Below, in pieces: positions 1-10,938 of a DNA stretch of 64,000 nt. The DNA comes from Azorinus chamasolen (lineage: Eukaryota > Mollusca > Bivalvia > Cardiida > Solecurtidae). Where the stretch lies: the NCBI GenBank assembly GCA_963576725.1, contig OY755242.1, positions 6,490,240-6,554,239 of the forward strand. The letters are read 5' to 3'. Positions within the stretch are counted from its first letter, which is position 1. Each line of letters opens with the position of its first letter. The notes under the pieces are model-generated. The model searched no databases, had not been told where the DNA came from, and was given only the letters and a program-made list of their open reading frames with translations. Position numbers and translations under genes: made by a program.

Positions 1-152
1 AAATTGTGCTAATTAGTTGGTATTTAGGGCAGGTGACTGCTTAAAGCAAGGTGAAAGTAAAACAGAACGCTCCTATAGGCTTTAAGCAGCCATATGCTTT
101 TAACACAAAATACCTGATGTAATTTAGTGGCCGTTATAGAGGGGTTTTACTG
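1..152. mobile_element. pogo-like hairpin MITE, right part
   Basis: Right part of the MITE seen complete at 817-1020. It shows the CAGGTGACTGCTTAAAGCA arm, its return arm, and the terminal GGGGTTTTACTG followed by TA. The left terminus lies outside the window or is lost. The central hairpin is partly deleted here: only one side of the GAACGCTCC stem is present. Non-coding, non-autonomous. Confidence 0.75.
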
Positions 153-478
153 TAGACCCAAATCAAACGGCCCCCGTTGGGGTCATCTTATCAAGGTCAG
201 CTTATAATACAATATCGATATCATTCGATATATCCTGGCATGGCCAAACGTTCTGTGTACAACAGTATAATCTAATTAACATTCATGAAGTCTAATATTT
301 GCAACTTCATAAGATAACGGAGTACGATACAACCGACATGCACGTATCAATTTCCTTTTTAGAAAGGAACTCGACTATTTACCATACATATTCATATGAG
401 CATTGTATTTCGGCAAACATCTTATGTATTGCAGCGATTTACAAGAACTGAGTCGCTGACGATTGGGTGAAAGAAAAT

Positions 479-560
479 ATGGCTGCATTGCATAACCGAC
501 AAGGTAAAACAGTTTCATTATGGCTGCATTGCATAACCGATAAGGTAAAACAGTGTCATT
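479..560. repeat. two-copy 41 bp tandem duplication
   Basis: The units 479-519 and 520-560 differ at a few bases and begin ATGGCTGCATTGCATAACCG. The duplication lies in otherwise unassigned AT-rich DNA (153-816). A reading frame spans it but looks like nothing known. Confidence 0.8.
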
Positions 561-816
561 ATTTCGATGCAAATGTCGCATCTGTGATTACTTATGCAAA
601 CAGTTTGGATCCAGATTATACGCCGTATAACTCCCAGTGTTTTTGGTTCTCTATGTTTTTAAAACAAAAAAATAGACAATTAAAAATTAAAATTTTTAGC
701 AGACGACAAAGTCAGCAGACGACAGACTTTGGCAGCGAATACATTTCATGATGTTCTTAATGAGTTAAACTATTTCACACGAATGGAACTCATCAATATT
801 AACACATATCCAGATA

Positions 817-1020
817 CAGTAAAACCTCTGTATAACGACCACTAAATTGTGTTGATTAGTTGGTAATTAGGGCAGGTGGCTGCTTAAAGCAAAGTGAAAG
901 TAAAACAGAACGCTCCTATAGGGGCGTTCTGTTTTACTTTCACCTTGCTTTAAGCAGCCACCTGCCTTTAACACAAACTACTTGATGTAATTTAGTGCCC
1001 GTTATAGAGAGGGTTTACTG
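817..1020. mobile_element. complete pogo-like hairpin MITE, 204 bp
   Basis: Terminal inverted repeats start CAGTAAAACCTCT and end GAGGGTTTACTG, flanked by TA on both sides, as expected for Tc1/mariner-pogo target duplication. The interior is one long hairpin whose stem contains GTGAAAGTAAAACAGAACG. It has no coding capacity. Near-identical architecture and length occur at 8043-8244 and 61646-61847, so this is a defined family here. The pogo assignment comes from the CAGTAAAACC terminus; the autonomous parent is not in the window. Confidence 0.85.
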
Positions 1021-1428
1021 TAGTACCCAGATGACTCGTATTTGCGAACAACGTGGATGCACATGAGACACTTATCAGGATCCAAACTGTTTAACACTAG
1101 GTGTATAGGTTCTCAAAAGCTCAATCGGATCCGCACATTTGAACCAGACCAACACTTGAGCGGACTTTAATTTTGCAAAGAGGTGTTGTTTATATTATCT
1201 GGTCGTTCGAGATTATCCTGCTTTGAATACGGCTTAAGCCGGTAAATCTTAAGCAGATAACAGAATCTTAACCCGTTGTTCTAACCCGTAGGTAAGAGAA
1301 GTTATGTGAGAAAATGGCATCATACACAATGTATACATATGTTTAGGTTATTTCACTAACAGAGCAGACCCTGATCAGACAAATGCTACATGACAGTTTC
1401 TAAATAAGTCGTCTGATCTTGGATACTA

Positions 1429-1640
1429 TACAGCTAAATCTCTCTAAACCGGAATTCTAGTACAGAAGAATTTAGATACTTTTAGGCAGGTGGCTGCTTA
1501 ATGCAGGATCAAAGTCATGCAGAAAGCTCCTAGAGGAGCTTTCTGCTTGACTTTCAACCTGCATGAAGCTGCCATCTGTCTCCAAGACCGATACTTATAC
1601 TACATTGAAAGTGATTGATATCTCTACCGGCAACTTTGAA
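1429..1640. mobile_element. second hairpin MITE subfamily
   Basis: A diverged relative of the pogo-like MITE. It has a GGCAGGTGGCTGCTTAATGC arm, a GAAAGCTCC hairpin tip and a CTGCCATCTGTCTCCAAGA return arm. The same subfamily recurs at 8535-8715 and near 33105-33300. The left end near 1429 is degraded, with AAACCGG instead of the subfamily 1 terminus. Confidence 0.6.
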
Positions 1641-2211
1641 CGGAGTTACATTGTCACATCAAGACAATTGCTTCATTGTGCTTTTGTTGATTATTTGGCA
1701 CTAGGAATCAAGCAACGTTCTATTTCAAGAATAATAGTACCTCGTTTCGTCGACTCGTGGACAATTCAATTACGTAAACCCTTTCAGTTCGCACAACGAA
1801 CCACTAATGTCCATTGCAGACAATGTGGACCCCGGTGAGAGAGTTTTGTCGACCTAGATCATCAGGCCCTGTACTGTTTGTCATGTTACACCTTCTTCTG
1901 AAATAAAAACATCCCTGAATGTTCACGGTGATCTTGACATATTTAAATGTTGGAATAGTCAATTTGACATTTTTGCGAGGAAGGGTTTAATTTAAACATG
2001 TATTTCCTGAAGTCCGTTTAGATTTACGACCAATTACAACTGTAATTGCTGTTGATGGAGTCATGCCTTTTTCCGAATCACAAATGGCGTCAGAAAATTG
2101 TTCTGTAAATGGACTGTCGAAAACAATTAAATATCACCAACTGGTTTGTAAATCCTGTTTCTATTTCTGTTTTGATTGCGCTGCTTAGCATGTTGATTTT
2201 CTTATTATAAA
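1641..2211. other. unassigned DNA with broken short frames
   Basis: Several short open stretches occur here in different frames, for example around 1861-1990 and 2003-2110. They look like decayed coding sequence, possibly an older transposon into which or beside which the LINE remnant at 2212 lies. I do not recognise the family. Confidence 0.4.
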
Positions 2212-3110
2212 ACCTCTACCTGATAGAGATGCGGTGAATCAGAGAACGTGTAAATATTGTTCAACTGGCGAAATTGACGACGAAACTCATTTTTTAATTA
2301 ACTGCACCTTCTTCGACGATTTAAGATATAGTCTTTTCCGTACAGCTCTGGGGGCAATATTTACTTTAACACATATAAATGTCCCATAATAAATGTCCCG
2401 TTTATGATGACCTTCGAAATCCTTTATTTGAGTCGGCAGAACGCATTAGTGCTGCTTTTAACAATTTGGAGTTGATAGACCAATTCGTATTTCTGTTTGC
2501 ATCAGAGAAACTGGTCCGTTTATGTGCCAAAACCTGCTTTTTAATATTACAACGTAGACAAGATATGTTGTACATAACGTCATTGGCGTAAATACAGTTT
2601 AGGTAAATTGCCATGTACTTCGCGTGTATGTAGGTCGACTTAATCTTTTTTTAGTTTGGTATGGAATTATCTTTTTTATTGTAGATAATGTCTGTGACAA
2701 ATGTTTAAGTATTTGCCTTTTATTTCAAGTATAAAGTCTCTGTTAATCAGTTTATTTCAAATCTGATTTGAGGTAATAAACGTTTTCTTAAGAACATTTT
2801 GTAGCATGGCTTGTTTGGCCGTTTTTTCTGATGTCAGTTTTTATCTACCTTCAGTTTAAGTAGTTTTTAACTCAGACAGACGTACGTACTCGTTAAGGTA
2901 CGGGTGTTTTGTTTGGTGGATTAACAGAGGCTATATACTTTTAAAAGTATGCGTAGTTATAGTGCAATAAGTATAGATTAGCATTGTGATATATGCATAG
3001 TCTCTTATAATTCAAATATGAATGGCATGGTTTATGTATAGATAAATTTTTGTGTGTGTATGTGTGTAACCATGAAGAGACGCTAATAAAGAATATATAT
3101 ATATAACTCA
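2212..3110 (+). mobile_element. LINE 3' remnant (C-terminal zinc knuckle and 3' UTR)
   Basis: The frame from about 2212 reads a Cys-x2-Cys ... His-x4-Cys knuckle (TCKYCSTGEIDDETHFLINC), the zf-RVT-like motif found after the reverse transcriptase in many non-LTR elements. After a stop near 2390, a second frame (2379-2591) continues with the typical tail of such proteins: FESAERISAAFNNL followed by an AKTCFLILQRR-type stretch. About 500 bp of 3' UTR follow, ending in an AATAAAG signal and a short TA repeat at about 3087-3108, the likely 3' end. It is 5'-truncated and frameshifted. The motif resembles the C-terminus of the LINE at 21226-25885, but the 3' tail type (TA repeat instead of GTTCT repeat) differs, so it is another family. 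Confidence 0.7.
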
Positions 3111-5002
3111 GAGCAGAAGCTAATATATTTGATGACTGCAGATCATTTACAACTTAAGTTTGCATCATGCTTACAGTTCTTTGGGGGCATTTGGGCATTT
3201 GCAGACCCTGATCGGACGGCTTCGGTGGAGGTCCCCGAACCCGGGTCTACACTGTTTGCTTACATCTCAATTGAGTGGCAATGGACACTGATAGGTTTTC
3301 TCTATCTTGATATATTGTATTACAGTGTATTTATAACATTAATATAAACAACCTGGTTTTATCTGTGATATAAACATTTTTATCCCTCATTGTTTGTAGC
3401 AAGTGCTAATCTGTTTATTTGGAAACTGATTCTAGATAATACATGATCTCATAAAAAACATTTTTAGTCTATGCAGTTTGCATTATATACAAAACATCTG
3501 ATTAGATGGAACGCTGGTTCCACATAACTAAAGCAGACTGCACTTTAGCAATATGAAACTCTGGTTACATACATTTCGTCATTCATACTATAACGTCTTA
3601 AAGCAGTAGTTCCAGAAGATAACAAACTATAGTGCATGTAGTTTGCTTTGTTCACAAGTATACATTGCCACTTAGTTAACCCTTTGAATATGCATCTAAG
3701 AAATAATGACATCATCAGTATCATTTAGATCAAATGTTTATATGGAACTGTTTAATTAGATATATACTATTCGATATGCAAACAAAATAGATCCTTATCA
3801 AACTGTTCTGGTCTGGTTCTACTCTGTTTGCAAAGGCGTGAAAATGCGTCTCTAGCATGGAAAGGTTTACAACAAAATACTAAACTATGTATTTTCTCAT
3901 TATGCTTTTTCTCATCATGCAATTTACTCAGCTACATGTTGGAGACCTTTTTGATATCTGAGAAACACTTGGTGTTTATAACATTTACGAGTGTCATTAC
4001 TTTACAAGATACAAGATACAAGAAATTGTATTCTACGTCGTTCGTATATAAGTAACAGATAGTATTAACTGATGTGCTATTTTCCGACACACATACATGT
4101 ATGTAAATATCCAACATATGAACAACGTGCAGGGTCATGCAAGACATAAAACAGAAACAATAAAAACGAACAGCATCTAAATAAAAGTTTGACTGAGGCG
4201 ATAGAAAGCGCAAATCCCTTTGAAGGGGGGTAATCATGTTTAACACTTTTACATAGTTGAGGCACAGTCGCCTCCCTTATCAAATGGGAAACTCTCCATT
4301 TGAGATTACTACCTCCACAATTGAAAACTAGTATAGAATAATATACAGTTAAAACAAAATAGCATTATTGCCAACGTCACGAAATGTTTGGTGCCTGGTC
4401 AATGCCCAAGCAATGAGATCTGATCTAAATTTGTTCAAACCCTTTGCAAGTTAAATTAATAAAGAGACTGACCTAATTTTTTTTATTTTTTCACAGTTTT
4501 GTAATACAAGTAGTATTACAGTATATTCATTACAGTTCTGCAATACAAGCATGATAACAGTACATTTTTAGAAAAAGTATAATATTCATATCACAAAATG
4601 CATAAAAGTATGTCTAATGTCTCTCTGACAATAGCAGGCATTGATTTAGGTATAAAACATGCAAACCTAAAGACACGTATTCAATAAAGCAAGTAAAACA
4701 CGGTAAAGCCATGCATATATCACAGAGCAAATACAGGACAGGTATGCATGCATACCACACTTACATGAAATTTGGGCCAGGTCCAGGTCCAGATCTGCCT
4801 CAGGAAGTCTTTATTTCTTTTGACTGTTATTATGTTATGTTGTTTGAAAAGCTGCTATTAACACTAACAACCTCAAATCTAAATGAACTTTTCCCATACC
4901 TTACAGTCGTACATTTGGGATCTCCAGGGTATTATAAGATCATAAAGAATAGTTAGAGTATTTACGTTCAACTAGGTATTGCAAATAGTATGGTGATAAA
5001 TT
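3111..5002. other. gene-free DNA with decayed hairpin MITEs
   Basis: No supported gene. Decayed copies of the GAGCAGACCCTGATCAGACGG hairpin family are visible near 3115-3270 and 3790-3835. Two tandem AGTATTACAGTA-like repeats lie near 4500-4565. Reading frames of 70-104 codons on either strand (for example 3932-4246 minus) resemble no family I know. Confidence 0.5.
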
Positions 5003-5226
5003 ATGCATGCATGTAAAAGTTTCAATAGAAATACATGTAGTTCTGTTGAAGTGCAAGGTGCATGCAGTTGCTTAGTTGCTTTCGTTCATATACCAGTTAT
5101 TTGTAAGTCAAAGTTCAGTTTATGGTCTAATTTGACACCAATTAATTTAACTTCATCCTCGCAGACAATTTCATTTTGGCCACTCTGGAATTTTTTTATG
5201 TCTTTGTTTGCTTTTACACCGAGACA

Positions 5227-6036
5227 GGGTATGTCTAAACACCGGATATGGTGGATATGACTCTCATATCCGCGGATATGAGATTCGCAGCCTAAAATCG
5301 GCCACTAAAGCATTATTTTCGAGCAACATTTTATCGAGCTAAATGACTAATATTATATATATTTATTATTTGAAATACGTAAAATTTAATATACGGTGCG
5401 TAATAGGTAGTTATAATCGAATTTATCTCCACCGGATATGACAGCCATATTCGTTGTGAGGGAGAAACACCGGATATGACTTTAAAACTCCTAATAGCTC
5501 ATAATAACTTAAGGTTTTAGTTAGGGAATGGCTACCTAATCACAGTATGACTCTATGCTGGAATTTTGATCACGTTTCAACTTAATAAATGTTACAAAAA
5601 TCATAATATTCGACATGTACAAGATATGAAAGTCATATTCGTTGTGAGGGAGAAACACCGGATATGACTTTAAATCTCCCAATATCTCTCAATAACTTAA
5701 GGTTAAAGGTCCGTGCTTCTTCGAGACCCCGAGTATTATGATTTGTTTTGCTCCTGTAGTTGAAACGTGAGCAAAGTTTCAGTGAAGAGTCATAATGTGA
5801 TTAGATAGCCATTCCCCAACTTAAACATTAATTACGAGTTTATATACGAGATTATAACTACCTATTACGCACCGTATATTAAATTTTAAGTGTTTCAAAT
5901 AATAAATATATATATATAACATTAGTCATTCGGCTCGATAAAATGTTTTTCTAATGAAATATATTGCTTTTGTGGCCGACTTTAGGCTGAGAATCTCATA
6001 TTCGCGGTTATGAGAATCATATCCGTCATACCGCCT
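5227..6036. mobile_element. 810 bp fold-back (long inverted repeat) element
   Basis: Two arms of about 200 bp or more face each other. The left arm carries TCTCATATCCGCGGATATGA, CGGCCAC and ACGGTGCGTAATAGG; the right arm carries the reverse complement in reverse order. A second, inner inverted pair (GGGAATGGCTACCTAATCA near 5524; GATTAGATAGCCATTCCCC near 5799) and a direct repeat of GTGAGGGAGAAACACCGGAT (near 5457 and 5645) sit inside. Flanks are AGACA at 5222-5226 and 6037-6041, giving a 5 bp target duplication. Non-coding. Part of the inner arm also occurs near 5555x, at 55545-55580. Confidence 0.85.
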
Positions 6037-6073
6037 AGACAAATAGCTTTGACTTTCTCTGGATTTACTTTTC

Positions 6074-6136
6074 TGCATTACTTTTGCCCTGCATTAAGTG
6101 GCTTTTTATGACTGCTTAGGAAATGTTCTACTGTAA
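6074..6136 (-). mobile_element. fragment of TA-flanked hairpin MITE
   Basis: The sequence ends TTCTACTGTA. Read on the minus strand it begins CAGTAGAACATTTCCTAAGC, matching MITE ends at 9464 and 11205. Only one half is present, sitting inside the minus-strand LINE fragment. Confidence 0.6.
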
Positions 6137-6200
6137 GCATTAATTTTGCAACCACTTGTCCTCCTCATTTATTTTACAAAGTGCTCTTTTGCCGTTCTTT

Positions 6201-7280
6201 CTATATTGACGATCTGGGTGTAAAACCGTTTGGATTCTAACGAGACTCAGAGTTACTAAGCGTCCCCATTAGGATCCAAACTGTTTGCAAATACCACCGC
6301 TATTACGCCCTACCGATTACACCTACAACTGATTTGCACTCAGTCCTCGATGTATATTGGTCCTCATCAATTTCGATTAGTAAAGTAAAACAGGAATCTC
6401 ATGCGACCTCTTTATTAACAAACACAAATATCATCCAAAGCGGACGAATTCAATGCAGAAAGTTCCGGCAGTAACTTATTGCATAACTATTACCTGTATT
6501 AAGCTGTCATCTGCCTTTAAGACTCATAATTATTCCTGATTAGAGGGGTCTAATTGCGTACGGTTTATTAAATAGTACAAACATATTCATTACCAGACAG
6601 TCTATCAATTTGGATCCAGAATACCTCTTTACTGAAATTCGTGTTGGTTGGTTCAACGGTTCGAATGAGACATGCTTTGGTAAAATGGTAATATGCAAGC
6701 TGCTCGTGGGATGTGTTTGAAGTCGATATCTGAAAAGCTCATCGTTTCATCTAATTGTTGTTTTAGATAGAAACTCCCTTAAATGAAAGATTGAAGACAT
6801 TTAATCCTCATTTACAAAGTGTTTTGTTAAAATCTGCCCTGATGTCATTGGCTGCGGCGATAGCCGCAGCCAATCATTTAGTGGTTTAAAAAGTCCTTAT
6901 GCGTTTCTGCGGGATTAGTTTTTATTTAAATGTTTGATGGAAAATCCCAAGTAGAGTTTATATTTGTTTGGCTGCTATTTACTGTATTGTAATATATTTT
7001 TCAGCGGTTGCACATATTTTTGTCGGAGTTTTTTTCCACAACGTTTAAACTGCTGAATAGCCCATGCTAGTTTCCGTCTTCCAAATAGTGTTTCCGTCTC
7101 TTTTTTAATAACTATGGCTTACTGTGAGACAAGCTTTTATTTATATACATTCATTTATTTTGATTCATATATTTTTCTCAGCGGGGGCAAATATTTTTGT
7201 CGAGGTTATTTGTTTCTTTTCTGCCAGTGAAAATGCTAGTGTATTAGGTATAAATGATTTAAAATAACGTTCCCAATTAT
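6201..7280. other. gene-free DNA with MITE relics and one short perfect hairpin
   Basis: MITE relics are visible near 6235-6300 (GGATCCAAACTGTTTGCAAA type) and 6390-6560. A perfect 12 bp stem with a GATA loop lies at 6847-6874 (ATTGGCTGCGGC arm), of unknown meaning. No coding sequence is recognised. Confidence 0.5.
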
Positions 7281-7352
7281 AGCAGTCAGCGTGGTCGAAG
7301 GGTTATAACGGTGGCTTAGAAAATGTGAGGTCGTGGGTTTGATCTTCGGTGG
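7281..7352 (+). repeat. tRNA-like SINE head or tRNA pseudogene
   Basis: GTGGTCGAAGGGTTA resembles a polymerase III A box and GGGTTTGATCTTC a decayed B box, about 40 bases apart. The acceptor stem does not pair well, so it is not a working tRNA. It most likely heads a decayed SINE. Confidence 0.45.
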
Positions 7353-7867
7353 AAGCCTTTTTTTCTCTCATTGTTTTGTTAGCACCCTTAGTTTACGTGC
7401 TTTTGGTTTAAAAACAATTTTGTACAAAAATATTGTAAAAATATAAGTCCATTGTTTGAATTTTGTCTTTGGTAAAGTTATTTAACTGTGACCTTTTACT
7501 CGTGGTTTTGTTGACCGTTTTGAATATTTCACCATTGTGCATGAATACCATTGATCTGTGTTGTAATGTGTATTATTGGTGTCATACACAGGTATTATGC
7601 ATCATGGCTCATTAAAACATTCCCCCGTTTCTGCTGTTAATTTATACATTACAGTCGTGTTTCCCAATGTATCTGTTAATTAAAACAACTAAACAATATT
7701 GCTCCCTCTTTTTCTTCTATCCTGCTTAAAGACATGTTACGCAGTCATTTTACGCTTGGGTAAAACCTTGCTTGTTATGATTTAAATGGATGTTTTTGCA
7801 AGACGCCTTTAGTTAAATAATGTGTGAGGCCGACATTAAAGACACTAATCCGATTACTCCTGCAAGA

Positions 7868-8480
7868 GCCGTCTTGTCAGTGTTGGGCTATGTAGTGTGT
7901 ATATCTTGTCAGTGTTGGACTTTGTATTGTGTATGTCTTGTCAGTGTTAGGCTGTGTAATGTGTATATCTTGTCAGTCTTCGGCCGTGTGTTGTGTATGC
8001 CTTTGCAGTACGCTGTTTATGTCTTTTTCAGTGCGCAGTTTGCAGTAAAATCTCTCTATAACGGTCACTGAATTGTGTTAATTAGTTGCTATTTAGGGCA
8101 GGTGGTTGCTTAAAGCAATGTGAAAGTAGAACAGAACGCTCCTATATGAGCGTTGTTTTATTTTCACCTTGCTTTAAACAGTCACATGCCTTTAACACAA
8201 AATACTTGATGTAAATTAGTGGCCGTTATGGAGAGGGTCTACTGTATGTCCTTTTCAGAACTCAGTTCATGTCTTTTGGACTCTTTTCTTGCAGGCTGTT
8301 GATATCTTAATTTTCAGAACGTTGTTTATATCTTTGTTTCAGTACTTTGTCTGTACTCTGTTTATGTATTTTCAGTATACACTGCTTATGTCTCTTTTCG
8401 GCAAACTGTTTATGTAGTACTAGTGTCAGTACAGTGTGTATGTCTTTTCTCAGTATATTGTTTGCATTAAAGGGTGTCTG
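7868..8480. repeat. decayed TG/CT-rich tandem array interrupted by a MITE
   Basis: Units of roughly 44 bp containing TCTTGTCAGTGTTGGGCT repeat from 7868 to about 8010. More diverged TTTCAGTA...GTTTATGTCT units continue from 8247 to 8480. The pogo-like MITE at 8043-8244 lies between the two halves, so it inserted into an existing array. Confidence 0.7.
8043..8244. mobile_element. pogo-like hairpin MITE, 202 bp
   Basis: Termini CAGTAAAATCTCTCTATAAC and GGAGAGGGTCTACTG. The right flank is TA; the left flank has decayed to TG. Same hairpin body as 817-1020. Confidence 0.8.
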
Positions 8481-8534
8481 CATCAGGTAAAGGGTTAAGA
8501 CATTTATTTGACCGTTTATTTGATAATATCTATA

Positions 8535-8715
8535 GAGAAAAAATTAAATACTTTTAGGCAGGTGACAGCTTAATACAGGGAGACAGTCATACAGAAAACT
8601 CCTGCAGGAGCTTTCTGTGTGACTCTTTCACCCTGCATTAAGTTGCCACCTGTCTCCAAGATAGATATTTATATCAAATGTAACGTCCGGTTTAGAAGGG
8701 TTTATTTTATAACAG
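8535..8715. mobile_element. hairpin MITE, subfamily 2
   Basis: It has a GGCAGGTGACAGCTTAATAC arm, an ACTCCTGCAGGAGCT tip and a TTGCCACCTGTCTCCAAGAT return arm, followed by AACGTCCGGTTTAGAAGGG. It matches the copies at 1429 and 33105. Confidence 0.65.
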
Positions 8716-8796
8716 TTTAAGACGTTTCATGAACTCACGCGTTTTCATTTCTTTTTTTTTGTAATGGTCCTGGCAGGAACTTTACAATTGGATATA

Positions 8797-9018
8797 TATA
8801 ATAGCAAAAGCAAACAAAGCAGACCCTGCAGGAGCTATATAATAGCATAAGCAAACAGAGCAGACCCTGCAGGAGCTATACAATAGCATAAGCAAACAGA
8901 GCAGACCCTGCAGGATATATATAATAGCATAAGCAAACAGAGCAGACCCGGCAGGATCTATATAATAGCATAAGCAAACAGATCAGACCCTGCAGGAGCT
9001 ATATAATAGCATAATGCA
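8797..9018. repeat. 41 bp minisatellite, five to six units
   Basis: The unit runs AGCTATATAATAGCATAAGC, then AAACAGAGCAGACCCTGCAGG. Copies differ at single bases (ATATATATA against AGCTATATA; CGG against CAG). The second half of the unit equals the arm of the dispersed GCAAACAGAGCAGACCC hairpin MITE, so the array appears to have grown from a MITE end. Confidence 0.9.
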
Positions 9019-9579
9019 AATGTTATTATATGTATATGGTGTTCTAATGCGATGGGGAATAGTTGTGTATATGACATTGCAAGACATACAACTCACCATT
9101 CCAAATATATTACACATGTACATGTATGTACAAGTTATCTCCCATCCATTATATATTGTGTCAGGTCAGTTGCACTGTAGTGGTATATAGGATTAGGAGT
9201 TCCATTATTGAAAATATTATAATAATTTCTTCTTCAATTTCATTTCTTCTTCTTTTTTCTTCTTCTCTTCTTGACATTAGTACTATATTGTTTTATTAAA
9301 ATGGTAATCAGTATATGTGTTATTATTCAGTGTTTTTGCCAACATCCATTGTTGCTATTCCTCTCTTTATCCTCTATGATTTGTTCTTTCTTCTCACAAA
9401 TACGAGTTATTGCCAAGTCTTATCAGTAGAATCATCCTTAAATTAATATCTCCATCCATAAGTACAGTAGAACCTGTCCTAAGCGGTCATTCATTTAATG
9501 AACATAAGAGTCGTATAACAGGCGGTTGTTTGATGCAGGCAAGCAATGCAGGAAGTTCCTATTTTTAAGTATCGATGAA

Positions 9580-9790
9580 GCGTTTATTTTTGCATCACAG
9601 GGGCGTTAGTCGATACGGGTTCTAATTGATAATCTTCATACGAATGACTGTACGCAACTAATGCCATGTTTTCTGACATTTTTGCCACCAAAGGCACGGG
9701 AAAGTGATTCACTGGGCTTGCTGCATTTTGCGAATCTATGATTATCTTTGCAAACAGTTTAGTTCCAAATCTGATGCCGAGAAGCACGAA
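9580..9790. repeat. dispersed repeat, copy 1
   Basis: GCATCACAGGGGCGTTAGTC and the following bases align with 10643-10710 (GTATCACAGGGGCATTCGTT) and, more weakly, with 45465-45545. Function unknown, non-coding. Confidence 0.55.
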
Positions 9791-9860
9791 GTTTCACCAG
9801 TCTCCAATCATTTGACACACCACTTACGTTTTAACTATTTCAGCGCATGTTGGCACCATT

Positions 9861-9931
9861 GAAAACAGTGCAGTCCCAGGTCAGATGTCGCCTTTTTAAG
9901 GCAGCATCTGACCTTGAACTTCATTGTTTTC
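9861..9931. repeat. imperfect hairpin, MITE-like
   Basis: Arms GAAAACAGTGCAGTCCCAGG and its return ACCTTGAACTTCATTGTTTTC enclose the strong stem CAGATGTCGCC/GGCAGCATCTG with a TTTTTAA loop. Confidence 0.6.
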
Positions 9932-10264
9932 TGTATTATTTAGCCCAAGCATACATGTTTCTAAAAAGAAATGTTTTACTAATATACCTTTATTATTTAG
10001 TTTAGAATTATATTAATATGAAATCATTATTGCAGACGACTTTTTTTTAAATTTGGCGCCAAAAGAGTTAATAGTGAGAAAAATGAAGGAACATAAACAA
10101 GCAGAAGAAAAAGGTGCCTGAAGTGTTAACGTTTGTATATTTCCTCGAGGTTTTTGGCGTTGACGATATACCACCTACATAATAATGTTGATGCCGTGTT
10201 GACGTGTCTAATACAAGGTCTTCAATGTTGTTGTCATTCTTCACACAATGTCCTTATTTACTAC

Positions 10265-10342
10265 ATTGCAAACAAAGCAGACCCAGATCAGACGGTTCCT
10301 ATAGGAGCCATCCGATTTATGTCTACTCTGTTTGCAGATGCG
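10265..10342. mobile_element. GCAAACA...GTTTGC hairpin MITE
   Basis: The arm GCAAACAAAGCAGACCCAGA returns as GTCTACTCTGTTTGC around the GGTTCCTATAGGAGCC tip. Relatives are seen near 16735, 32158, 32697, 37677, 37974, 43830, 46073 and 63767, making it the commonest hairpin family in the window. Confidence 0.75.
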
Positions 10343-10364
10343 TAGAAAGGTGTAGGCTATACAT

Positions 10365-10730
10365 GGAGTAAATGGTTACAAATGCCTAACATTACATAAA
10401 GCATTTGTTTATATGCTGAATAGAAATGTATCGAAAGAAATAAACGCTGTAAAAGACAAACTTTCACGAGTTTAACAATGTATGTACAAAAATGAGTCAT
10501 GTAGGAAACACCACACACAGAACAAACAGTCGCCCGAACAGCAACACAACGTACCACAATGTTGTTTATTACATGTAACATTTTTCCTGGTAGCTTTTTC
10601 ATTTCGCAACCGTCCGAAATAGGTGGATAATACCTTCTTTTGTATCACAGGGGCATTCGTTTCATATAAGTTCCAATTGAAAATCTTGACAAGAATAACT
10701 GAGCATAACAAACAGCTTATGGTATGATTT
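10365..10730. repeat. dispersed repeat, copy 2, with a Penelope-tail insertion
   Basis: The stretch 10370-10450 (CATTTGTTTATATGCTGAAT) matches 45262-45345, and 10643-10710 matches 9590-9660 and 45465-45545. It is therefore the same unit as the 45.2-45.5 kb copy, here interrupted by the Penelope tail at 10484-10549. Confidence 0.6.
10484..10549 (-). mobile_element. solo 3' tail of the Penelope-like element
   Basis: Minus strand reads TGTTGCTGTTCGGGCGACTG and continues to TGACTCATTTTTGTAC, matching 58509-58571 with a few differences. It is a severely 5'-truncated copy that ends at the same 3' terminus. Confidence 0.85.
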
Positions 10731-10777
10731 ATTGCCAATATGCGTATATTGAAGATACTCCGACAATGAATGCAATA

Positions 10778-10938
10778 TATGATATAATATACTGTGTATG
10801 GTTTCATATATAATATACTGTGTATGGTTTGATATAAATAATATACTGTGTATGGTTTGATATATAATATACTGTGTATGGTTTGATATATAATATACTG
10901 GGTATGGTTTGATATATAATATACTGTGTATGGTTGGC
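10778..10938. repeat. 26 bp minisatellite, six units
   Basis: The unit is ATAATATACTGTGTATGG plus TTTGATAT. Copies differ by one or two bases. On the minus strand it happens to keep a frame open (QTIHSILYIK repeats) without any sign of coding selection. Confidence 0.9.

Larger units (their letters stand above)
5003..6200 (-). pseudogene. LINE reverse transcriptase fragment, minus strand, split by two insertions
   Basis: Read on the minus strand, the pieces 6073-6042 and 5226-5003 join at a 5 bp target duplication. They give the region just after the catalytic core of a CR1/Jockey-like reverse transcriptase: VNPEKVKAIC, then a linker, then EVKLIGVKLDHKLNFDLQI, then KATKQLH. NPEK..AI and LGV.LD..LNF are conserved markers of this segment. 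One internal stop interrupts it, just after DLQIT. Upstream (6137-6200) a decayed GCKINA-like stretch is separated by a MITE fragment. The gap 5227-6036 is the fold-back element described separately. No start, catalytic motif or 3' end is present, so it is a dead fragment. Family level is inferred. Confidence 0.7.

Noticed and set aside
2003..2110. Possible host exon (LRPITTVIAVDGVMPFSES-like reading)
   Set aside because: No splice context or recognisable family; directly next to LINE remnant, so likely transposon debris.
8797..9018. CRISPR-like spacing of direct repeats
   Set aside because: Units are contiguous 41 bp repeats with no unique spacers, and the genome is eukaryotic.
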